13,369 nt of DNA from Peptococcaceae bacterium UBA2264 (lineage in GTDB: Bacteria; Bacillota; Desulfitobacteriia; Desulfitobacteriales; Desulfitobacteriaceae), in assembly GCA_002347475.1 (NCBI GenBank), contig DDXI01000189.1, positions 1 through 13,369 on the forward strand. Direction: 5' to 3'. Positions 7,671 to 13,369 of the stretch are shown here, one piece after another (position 1 is the stretch's first letter; every line of letters starts with the position of its first letter). Both the position numbers and the translations under genes were made by a program. Below the pieces are notes generated by a model. That model worked only from the letters and a program-made list of their open reading frames with translations, was not told the DNA's origin and ran no database searches.

Positions 7671-8873
7671 TTACTTCAATGGTTTCAGTTCCACCTTGGT
7701 AGAACCGTCTTCTTTGGTTAGCTCGATTAATTCTGCTCCATCAGAAGACACATAATTTTCTTCGCCGCGTAACTCTATCTCCTTTATTTCACCATTGTTT
7801 ATTATATAAGCTGTTTTTTGATCATAGACAACAACTTGACCTAAAGCCCCAATCACTACACGGCTATCCTGGAAAGGAATAGATCCTTCCCAAACAGGAT
7901 TAAGATTAACCTTCTCATTAATATTGGTCTTATCTTCTCTGGTAGATATCTTTGTCAGTTGATTATCAACCACTCTTCCCAAATATAATTTCCCATTGCG
8001 ATCTCCCAGGATCACATCATTGGCATCTTTGGAAATAACATATCTGTCCCAGTTCTTGACTGCAACAATCTGATTGGTCGAACCGATTTTACTGTCAAGA
8101 TAGAGCGTTCCCTGCTGATCGGAAACTGCCATATTGGAAATCACTTCCCCGGAACGATTTAAACTGCGCACATCTTTCATCACGTCAATTTCCAACAAGC
8201 TCATATAAGATCCGTTTTTTACAGTAAGATATATCAGGTTAGTATAGGTAGAAAAAACCATTTGATTGATCACGCCACCGGCAGGATAAATCTCCAGGAC
8301 CAGATCGTCATTGGAGCGGTTATCAGGAGGATTGTCTTCATCACTGGCTGAACATTCTAAAGTAAAAAGTTCAGTTAACCAGGGATTATTATAGCGTTTT
8401 TCGATTTTTGGCTGTTGAGTAATCGTTTTTTCATCACTTTTGGTGCTGCTTTCTGATTTGGAGGTCACTGCGGTTTTACTGGGCTGAACGGTAACAGTTG
8501 TCACGGCATTAGGATTCTTTTTGGAAAAGAAATAGATCAGGGCATCCCGGTCAGGAAGCCATTGATATCCCATTACCCCCATATTTTTCTCACTGTCTTG
8601 ATCAGGACTTTTTTCAAAAACTACTTTCTCTTTTTTAAGATTGAACACTTTAAAAACACCGTTTTCTTTATAAGCCAAATAATCTTTGGCATAAGAAATT
8701 TGAATATCTTCCAGATTCGTACCAGGAATAACGGCTTTTAAATTAGCGGTAATCGGCTCATAGACAGGATTGAGAACTTTATTGACTTCATAATCCGCAT
8801 ATCCGTATACACCAAATTGCAGCAGCAGGGAGATAATTGTCCAAACTAAAAAAAGGCGCAATATTTTCTTCAC
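7671..8873 (-). CDS. Exported or membrane-anchored protein of unknown function, beta-rich
   Basis: I do not recognise the family. The 400-residue product begins with a typical signal/anchor: MKKILR, then a hydrophobic stretch to about residue 25 (LFLVWTIISLLLQFGVYGYA). The rest should lie outside the membrane. Short repeating strand-turn units such as YLAYKENGVFKVFNL, NLIYLTVKNGSYMSLLEI, GTLYLDSKIG and GQVVVYDQKTAYIINNG resemble blades of a beta-propeller; this is a pattern impression without a family match. A Ser/Thr/Lys-rich low-complexity linker spans about residues 128-160. There is no obvious catalytic motif. The start is GTG, with AGAGGA 7 bases upstream. It begins 33 bp after the stop of the NAGPA-domain gene, so the two probably share a transcript and work in the same extracytoplasmic place. 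Confidence 0.75.
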   Translation of the reverse strand: MKKILRLFLVWTIISLLLQFGVYGYADYEVNKVLNPVYEPITANLKAVIPGTNLEDIQISYAKDYLAYKENGVFKVFNLKKEKVVFEKSPDQDSEKNMGVMGYQWLPDRDALIYFFSKKNPNAVTTVTVQPSKTAVTSKSESSTKSDEKTITQQPKIEKRYNNPWLTELFTLECSASDEDNPPDNRSNDDLVLEIYPAGGVINQMVFSTYTNLIYLTVKNGSYMSLLEIDVMKDVRSLNRSGEVISNMAVSDQQGTLYLDSKIGSTNQIVAVKNWDRYVISKDANDVILGDRNGKLYLGRVVDNQLTKISTREDKTNINEKVNLNPVWEGSIPFQDSRVVIGALGQVVVYDQKTAYIINNGEIKEIELRGEENYVSSDGAELIELTKEDGSTKVELKPLK

Positions 8874-8906
8874 GCTTTATTCCTCTCTTCGACATTGGTT
8901 CCTGTT

Positions 8907-9863
8907 CTAAGGCATTACAACAAAAGCTGTCGGGATATAGCGTTCACCAAAAATATTCCAGAGACGGTTCATAACCTTGCCATTATAGACCAGCTCTGAT
9001 GAAGAACCGCCATCCAGGTTGATAGCATTAACAGCATGATAATCTATGAAAATATTCATCAGATCTCTCATTGTTGCCCCCATGCTCCACGTAGGCTGAC
9101 GTCCATCAATTACCACAAAAATTATAGTACCGTCAGCAGTCTGGCCTATTGCTGTACGAGGTTGAATCCCCATGCCTCCGTCCCCGGAAATAGCAGGTTT
9201 CCCATCGCGAATAAGGACCGGCTCAAAAGTTACTGCTTCGAGAATACCTCTTTCCAGAATTTGTGTTTCAGTCAAATTACCAAGAATCAATTTGCCTGTT
9301 TTGTCAATTCCGACAACACTAACTTTGGATTCTCCGGCATTACTGTGAACAATTTGCCCATTATGAATGGTAATACCGTCCGGATAGGCACCATTGCCTT
9401 TACCATTGGGGTCATAAAAACCACCGGCATTGATCCCGGCAATAGCACCGGCATTCCGCACAAGATCAGAGACTCTCTCGCCGGTTATTCCAATCTCTTT
9501 GGTTACGGCAACCTTAACCCGTGTAGGATCTTTGATCAGCATTACTTTCCCTTTAAAGTTGCGTCCCTGAATATCTGAAATTGTGATACCTTCATCATTA
9601 ATAATATTTTCTTTGGTCAGATTCAAGCCAAAATTGGCACTGTTGTCATTGGCATGCATAATTTCCGAAATTTGGGCTTCAGATAAAAATAAACGAACAA
9701 CCTGAGGATGCCTTGATGTTTCTATAGTCCCAACAGCAACCTGCTTCAGGGACTGAAATGGCCCCCAAAATATTATAAAAGGTGCCAATAGTGCTGTAAA
9801 AAGAATATTATATCCGATAAAAAGTATAATTTTTATAACCACATAGTTTCGTTTAATTATCAT
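8907..9863 (-). CDS. Membrane-anchored phosphodiester glycosidase (NAGPA domain)
   Basis: The 318-residue protein has one N-terminal membrane segment (about 9-34) and then an extracytoplasmic domain of the phosphodiester glycosidase/NAGPA family (PF09992), related to the mammalian enzyme that uncovers mannose-6-phosphate. Conserved blocks are AIAGINAGGFYDPNG (140-154), PDGITIHNGQIV (161-172), GIQPRTAIGQ (232-241), VVIDGRQPTWSMGAT (250-264) and AINLDGGSSSELVYNG (280-295). Bacterial members are linked to exopolysaccharide or cell-wall glycan processing, presumably cleaving sugar phosphodiesters; the substrate here is unknown. The ATG at 9863 has a rather distant GAGGA (13 bases). It has its own promoter at 9956-9984 and is followed by the unknown exported protein. 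Confidence 0.88.
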   Translation of the reverse strand: MIIKRNYVVIKIILFIGYNILFTALLAPFIIFWGPFQSLKQVAVGTIETSRHPQVVRLFLSEAQISEIMHANDNSANFGLNLTKENIINDEGITISDIQGRNFKGKVMLIKDPTRVKVAVTKEIGITGERVSDLVRNAGAIAGINAGGFYDPNGKGNGAYPDGITIHNGQIVHSNAGESKVSVVGIDKTGKLILGNLTETQILERGILEAVTFEPVLIRDGKPAISGDGGMGIQPRTAIGQTADGTIIFVVIDGRQPTWSMGATMRDLMNIFIDYHAVNAINLDGGSSSELVYNGKVMNRLWNIFGERYIPTAFVVMP

Positions 9864-9955
9864 TAGTATCTTTCATTCCTCTTTATCCTGCAAATATCCT
9901 TGATACATAATAAAACTGCGTTTATAGTAACTGCAGCCAAAAAAAATACATTAAT

Positions 9956-9984
9956 AGTATAGCAAATGTTCCTGATTGAATCAA
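9956..9984 (-). promoter_or_regulatory. Sigma-A promoter of the NAGPA gene, overlapping the ANTAR gene stop
   Basis: On the minus strand TTGATT (9979-9984) and TATACT (9956-9961) are exactly 17 bases apart, and TGC precedes the -10 box, making it an extended -10 as well. The -35 box includes the TGA stop (9981-9983) of the ANTAR regulator. Transcription would start near 9949, leaving a leader of about 85 bases. Confidence 0.65.
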
Positions 9985-10565
9985 CTTTCACTTTCAGGCT
10001 GCCATTGGCCGGTTATTACTGCCTGCGCAATAGCTCTCATACTTTTGCGTGTTGTCATCGCTTGCTGGCGCATTGAGGTATAGGCTGTCTGTTCATCAAA
10101 TGCGTGATGTTGGATAAGATAAAGAACAGCCTGATAAATTAGTTTACGTGTCTTAAGTTCTTCTTCCAGACGATGATAACGGGCAATTTGCTCGTTATCA
10201 CGCCTAAATCTATGCTCAGCAGTAAGAATGGCTGCCAGCATATCCATCGCCCTCAAAGGATAAAGAACAACCTGATGAGCATCTGACTTAATTACCGTGT
10301 CAAGTTGGTGTTGTTCATTAACAGTCAGTATCACAATTACAGGACAAATACGGGAGTCTATCAGACTTTGTAAAAAATCCTGAGCACCCAGTTCCTGTAA
10401 ACTCCAATTCATAATTATCAAATCAGGCTCCAGACGGTGAACAAGCCGCAATGCTTCCATTCCGTTACTGACAGTAGCCAAGACCTGATAATCTGCCAAC
10501 GCTAAGATTGACTTGATTTCCTGCTTGATTTGCTCCTTATTAAGAACCAGAATTACTCGTTTCAT
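9981..10565 (-). CDS. ANTAR-domain RNA-binding regulator with degenerate receiver domain
   Basis: From the ATG at 10565 the protein has 194 residues: a receiver-like fold (about 1-115), a helical linker, and a C-terminal ANTAR domain (about 133-185: LEEELKTRKLIYQAVLYL, DEQTAYTSMRQQAM, SMRAIAQAVI). ANTAR proteins are antiterminators that bind paired hairpins in nascent mRNA. The receiver has lost its phosphorylation chemistry: the acidic pair after strand 1 is Asn9-Lys10, the phospho-acceptor Asp is Asn53 (PDLIIMNWSL), and the conserved Lys is Tyr102. Thr81 remains. It should therefore be controlled by something other than a histidine kinase, as in AmiR, and no kinase is nearby. An in-frame extension to a codon at 10649 is possible, but the ATG begins the normal receiver strand (MKRVILVL) and has GTGAG upstream. 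Targets are unknown. Confidence 0.85.
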   Translation of the reverse strand: MKRVILVLNKEQIKQEIKSILALADYQVLATVSNGMEALRLVHRLEPDLIIMNWSLQELGAQDFLQSLIDSRICPVIVILTVNEQHQLDTVIKSDAHQVVLYPLRAMDMLAAILTAEHRFRRDNEQIARYHRLEEELKTRKLIYQAVLYLIQHHAFDEQTAYTSMRQQAMTTRKSMRAIAQAVITGQWQPESES

Positions 10566-10655
10566 ATTTTCACTCACTTGCCGGCTTTTAGATGTACCTG
10601 AACTAAGTCTTGAAATCCGGAATAAACAGGTTTGAATTGAGATAAGCAAGTTATC

Positions 10656-10681
10656 AAAAAAGCGCTCACAATTAAGCGCTT
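10656..10681 (-). terminator. Intrinsic terminator after the two-helix membrane protein
   Basis: On the minus strand AAGCGCT, an 8-base loop (TAATTGTG) and AGCGCTT form a 7-bp GC-containing stem running straight into a T6 run, the standard rho-independent layout. It lies 41 bases after the stop of the membrane protein gene and about 90 bases before the ANTAR gene's ATG, so it either ends that transcript or gates read-through into the regulator gene. Confidence 0.7.
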
Positions 10682-10683
10682 AT

Positions 10684-10699
10684 TCGATATAAATATCGA
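10684..10699. repeat. Inverted repeat forming a second hairpin next to the terminator
   Basis: TCGATAT and ATATCGA flank two bases, so as RNA the stem would have 5 or 6 pairs. On the minus strand it comes first and is separated by only 2 bases from the terminator hairpin, giving a tandem pair. The stem is AT-rich. Read as DNA, it is a near-perfect palindrome that could also be a protein site. Confidence 0.5.
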
Positions 10700-10721
10700 T
10701 TATCAGTTTCCTATATATAAT

Positions 10722-11342
10722 CTATTTAGCGGCAACCCCAAATTGTTGTTCCTCAGCAGTTCTGAAATCAGTTTCCGGGGTCAAATTATTATTGTTTTCA
10801 TAACTGTCCTTGCACCGACGAATAGGTGAAATTAGAACGAATAAGGTTATTGCGCCGATTATCAAAGAAAGATACTGAAAAAACATGAGCAGAAAGATTA
10901 CGGGCACATATGATTTTGGTGTTCCGATGGCATAAGCATAAGGCTGAACAGTACGTATTGTTGTATTGGGCCGCAGCCAGGAAGCCAAACCGTTATAGTC
11001 AACCGAATTTGCCATGGCCTGTCCCGCTTCCGCATAGGAGTTAAGTGATGTAAAATATATAAATCCCTTATCAGTATAAATTTTATCTAATTCTACGGGG
11101 ATACCGGTAATAGCTGCTTTCGTATAAGTTCTTTCTATGCGTAATATATTACTTGGGCTGACACTGACAGTTCCCTTGGCGGTGACGATCTTATATGTTC
11201 CCTGATCGGCTATTTCGATATCTGTTACATTAACATCCAGGAAGTGAATACCGATTATGGTAGAGATCAGGACTAACAGACATGCATAAATAATGATGCC
11301 CTTGATTTTTTCTCTTCCCACAGGTTTTCGTAAATTCAGCAA
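10722..11342 (-). CDS. Two-helix membrane protein of unknown family
   Basis: I do not recognise this 206-residue protein. A short basic cytoplasmic N-terminus (MLNLRKPVGREKIK) leads to a membrane helix at 14-35. About 110 residues that should lie outside the membrane (36-144) follow, and then a second helix at 145-172. The cytoplasmic tail RRCKDSYENNNN and beyond is polar. The outer domain has alternating strand patterns (YKIVTAKGTVSVSPSNILRI, KGFIYFTSLNSY). No catalytic motif or cysteine pair is visible. The TTG start has GAAGGA 9 bases upstream, and a promoter-like pair lies at 11389-11417. A terminator hairpin follows the gene, so it may be a single-gene unit. Confidence 0.75.
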   Translation of the reverse strand: MLNLRKPVGREKIKGIIIYACLLVLISTIIGIHFLDVNVTDIEIADQGTYKIVTAKGTVSVSPSNILRIERTYTKAAITGIPVELDKIYTDKGFIYFTSLNSYAEAGQAMANSVDYNGLASWLRPNTTIRTVQPYAYAIGTPKSYVPVIFLLMFFQYLSLIIGAITLFVLISPIRRCKDSYENNNNLTPETDFRTAEEQQFGVAAK

Positions 11343-11388
11343 AATTTCACGTCCTTCGCTATTTGTTTCGGATATTCATTCAAACTTT

Positions 11389-11417
11389 ATTGTACTATAT
11401 ATCAGATATTAAAACAA
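11389..11417 (-). promoter_or_regulatory. Probable promoter of the two-helix membrane protein gene
   Basis: TTGTTT (11412-11417) and TACAAT (11389-11394, five of six matches) lie 17 bases apart on the minus strand, in the 87-bp gap after dnaI. A start near 11382 would give a leader of about 40 bases. The -35 box is only a half match. Confidence 0.5.
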
Positions 11418-11429
11418 TAATACTTGTCT

Positions 11430-12251
11430 TTATGGGTTTCTTAATTCTCTTTCCTGATATTTACGCAAGCGAATATCTTCTGTCTTTAAACGAAAAATCC
11501 TGGACATTTGAACAAGCCTGGATGTAGTTCTTGATCCCAGATAATTCTCCATCTCATCAATTGTAAGATTACTTGTAATAATAGTTGGCAGCATTTCATT
11601 CATACGATAATTAATTATGGAATAGATTCGATTTCTGGTCCACTCGGTATAATTATGGGCGCCCAGATCATCTAAAATGAGAACAGGTATGGTTCTTGCT
11701 GCATCCAGCAAATCTAATTCGTTTACTTCTGACTTATAAGAAGCCCGAAGCTCGTCCAGAAGATCAGGAACCACTAAAAATAAAACCTGATAGTCTATGA
11801 GCATGAGCTCATTAGCAATTGCAGCTGCTAAATATGTTTTTCCGGCACCTACCGGTCCGGTAAACAAAAGACCAGAACCGTAAGGATTTTCCGAATATTT
11901 GCTGATAAAATTTCTGGCTGCTTCCAGAGCACGTCGAGCACTTTCCTGATCGGTTTTATTGCCGTCAGCTGATAGGTAATAATTCAAACTGAAATTATCC
12001 AGTCGGCATGTCAATAAGGCCTTGGCCATCCGCGCTGTGCGGAATTGATTAACTAATTTTTTTTGCTGCATGCAGACACAAGGATGGGCCACATCATTTT
12101 CTAAAATGATTCCCCGGTCCTGGCAAAACGAACATAAATATACCTTTTCTTCCCTCACGGGCGATTGCTCCGGAGATATGTTCTGCTTATCCGGCCTTTT
12201 TAGCAGATTATTTCCATCCAGAATTTCTTTAAGACTAGCCATTCTGTTCAA
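11430..12251 (-). CDS. dnaI: DnaI/DnaC-type AAA+ helicase loader
   Basis: This AAA+ ATPase loads the replicative helicase onto DNA during initiation and restart. In 273 residues it shows a cysteine cluster C40-x2-C43 and C58-x-C60 that probably binds zinc, Walker A GPVGAGKT (132-139), Walker B VLILDDLG (190-197), sensor 1 ITSN (225-228) and a likely arginine finger in TTSRL (242-246). Size and layout fit DnaI of Bacillus and related Clostridial loaders, not IstB of insertion sequences: the N-terminal zinc region is present and no transposase is adjacent. The start is uncertain: a TTG at 12251 has GGAAGG 5 bases upstream, and an ATG three codons on (12242) is the alternative. It lies 23 bp after the DnaD-domain gene, forming a primosome operon. 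Confidence 0.88.
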   Translation of the reverse strand: MNRMASLKEILDGNNLLKRPDKQNISPEQSPVREEKVYLCSFCQDRGIILENDVAHPCVCMQQKKLVNQFRTARMAKALLTCRLDNFSLNYYLSADGNKTDQESARRALEAARNFISKYSENPYGSGLLFTGPVGAGKTYLAAAIANELMLIDYQVLFLVVPDLLDELRASYKSEVNELDLLDAARTIPVLILDDLGAHNYTEWTRNRIYSIINYRMNEMLPTIITSNLTIDEMENYLGSRTTSRLVQMSRIFRLKTEDIRLRKYQERELRNP

Positions 12252-12274
12252 AAGTTCCTTCCGCTATTTACTAT

Positions 12275-13084
12275 TTACAGATAAAAGTTTTCATATTTAT
12301 CTGGCTTATCTGGTGTTGTTTTTTTGTCCTGACTGGTTTTAGCTGTATTTTTTTTCTGTTGGCGCAACTGAAAATTTGCATCATCAGCCTCAACCTCTGC
12401 TCTTGTTCGCAAATTCTTTTTTTCCCATTCCCGCAGAATTGAATCAAGATAGCGGAAATTTCGGATTCCAGCACTGACACCGCGGCGTAAAGCTTCAACA
12501 ATTAATTCTTCAGAATGATGAGCTGCAAGCCAGGCTGTCAGATGTTCACATTCCAGACCGGTAAGCGGCCGTCCCAATTCCTGCTCAAAGGTCGTAACAA
12601 GTTTTTGTAGTTCAGATTCAGAAAAAGATCCATTGTCTGCCGCAGCTTGGTTATCCCTTTGAGATATTTCTTCTTCATATTGTTTCATTTGCGCGATTGC
12701 CCAGTGTTCGGCAAGTTCTTCAATCAAGCCAACAAAACTATAACAAGTATACCAACATTGTTCTGCGCGATTCCAATGCTGCTCCATTGTTAACAATTTG
12801 CGTTCAATAAGTTTACTGATAATAGCATCTGCTTCAGTATCGGTAATTTTCATGCGCTGAGCCAATAACTGCACTGACGGGTTTGGATTAGAATCCAATT
12901 CGCTGAGAATGTGGATTATGAGCAGTATTTCCATATTGCTGAGGCCAAGATCAGCATAGTGATTCAGAAGGTATTTTGGTATTGACACTGTGCCAGAAAA
13001 CAGAAGGGTCTGGGTAAAACTTCCATAAACATTTACTTTATTCATTGCTGATGCACACTTTCTAACGAGAACCTCATAACTCAT
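12275..13084 (-). CDS. DnaD-domain primosome protein
   Basis: A 269-residue DnaD-like protein. The N-terminal part (about 33-125) is a winged-helix region starting IPKYLLNHYADLGLSNMEILLI, as in DnaD. The C-terminal DnaD/DnaB domain (about 154-225) ends with the DNA-binding YLDSILREW motif (212-220), the family's YxxxIxxxW signature. A lysine-rich tail closes with DKYENFYL, also common in DnaD proteins. In Firmicutes DnaD remodels origin DNA after DnaA binding and helps recruit the helicase loader; the dnaI gene 23 bp downstream supports this. The start is not certain: the ATG at 13084 lacks a well-spaced ribosome site, and Met14 (ATG at 13045) is an alternative. Confidence 0.87.
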   Translation of the reverse strand: MSYEVLVRKCASAMNKVNVYGSFTQTLLFSGTVSIPKYLLNHYADLGLSNMEILLIIHILSELDSNPNPSVQLLAQRMKITDTEADAIISKLIERKLLTMEQHWNRAEQCWYTCYSFVGLIEELAEHWAIAQMKQYEEEISQRDNQAAADNGSFSESELQKLVTTFEQELGRPLTGLECEHLTAWLAAHHSEELIVEALRRGVSAGIRNFRYLDSILREWEKKNLRTRAEVEADDANFQLRQQKKNTAKTSQDKKTTPDKPDKYENFYL

Positions 13085-13130
13085 TAATTAAGTAGTTATT
13101 CTCTCTAAATATAAATAATCCTTTATCAAA

Positions 13131-13369
13131 TTATCTTTGTTTTTCCTGACTTTCCAGCCAATTCGTAATTGTCTCCAGGATTTCAACAACTTCACTCAGA
13201 TTATCATCGCGTTGCCCCTGATTGACAAGATCTTTGAGGCGCTGGCGCAAACGGGAGTAAGCACGATTAACCTGAGATTTGGAAACTCGACGTTCACGAT
13301 GTGCGGGTACCTTGATCTGGCGCGGCAACTTGACAGGTGGCCGAACTGGCTTGGGACTTGGGGTAAGCT
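13131..13369 (-). CDS. Basic hypothetical protein, C-terminal part (enters from right edge)
   Basis: The reading frame is open from the right window edge to the stop at 13131, about 79 codons. A TTG at 13328 could start a 65-residue protein but has no ribosome site, and codons before it keep reading as a Pro/Lys-rich stretch (TPSPKPVRPPVKLPRQIK), so the gene probably begins outside the window. The visible C-terminus is Arg/Lys-rich then helical (SQVNRAYSRLRQRLKDLV, SEVVEILETITNWLES). I do not recognise it. It lies 46 bp upstream of the DnaD gene on the same strand, so it may belong to the same operon; a DNA-related role would be a guess from its charge. Confidence 0.6.
   Translation of the reverse strand, partial: LTPSPKPVRPPVKLPRQIKVPAHRERRVSKSQVNRAYSRLRQRLKDLVNQGQRDDNLSEVVEILETITNWLESQEKQR

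Noticed and set aside
9036..9578. Plus-strand open frame of 180 codons
   Set aside because: It is antisense to the NAGPA gene, which has strong conserved blocks; the product looks like random back-translation.
11430..12251. IstB-type ATPase of an insertion sequence instead of DnaI
   Set aside because: The gene has an N-terminal cysteine cluster and sits next to a DnaD-domain gene; there is no istA-like gene or terminal repeat.

Overview
The window looks like chromosomal DNA from an anaerobic, Gram-positive, AT-rich bacterium of the Firmicutes (Clostridia, perhaps a Peptococcaceae/Desulfitobacterium-like lineage). The reasons are a DnaD plus DnaI-type primosome pair, an ANTAR antiterminator, AGGAGG-type ribosome binding sites, many TTG starts, nickel-pincer cofactor genes (larB, larC) and a UPF0182 membrane protein. 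The lineage is an inference from gene content; no 16S or other marker is present. I see no mobile element, CRISPR array, tRNA or rRNA.

Layout, left to right. (1) Positions 1-2362 hold a minus-strand unit read from a good sigma-A-type promoter at 2334-2362: larB, larC (only the N-terminal domain) and the first 235 codons of a class B penicillin-binding protein that runs off the left edge. (2) trxB (minus) and a large UPF0182 membrane protein (plus) diverge from a 160-190 bp control region. UPF0182 is followed closely by a TuaH-like glycosyltransferase. (3) A 15-bp perfect inverted repeat at 7617-7652 separates this plus-strand unit from convergent minus-strand genes: an exported protein of unknown function and, upstream of it, a membrane-anchored phosphodiester glycosidase (NAGPA-type) with its own promoter. 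(4) Further right, all on the minus strand, lie an ANTAR RNA-binding regulator with a degenerate receiver domain, a two-helix membrane protein of unknown family, then dnaI, dnaD and the 3' part of a basic protein that enters from the right edge.

How the genes fit together: LarB and LarC act in nickel-pincer nucleotide synthesis. TrxB is general thiol redox. The penicillin-binding protein, UPF0182, glycosyltransferase, NAGPA protein and two exported or membrane unknowns all point to the cell envelope. DnaD and DnaI load the replicative helicase. The observations most worth following are the LarC that stops cleanly at its domain boundary with no LarC2 after it, and the ANTAR regulator that has lost its phosphorylation residues and is preceded by two tandem hairpins ending in a T-run. 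Most of the rest is ordinary housekeeping sequence. No intergenic stretch exceeds 300 bases.
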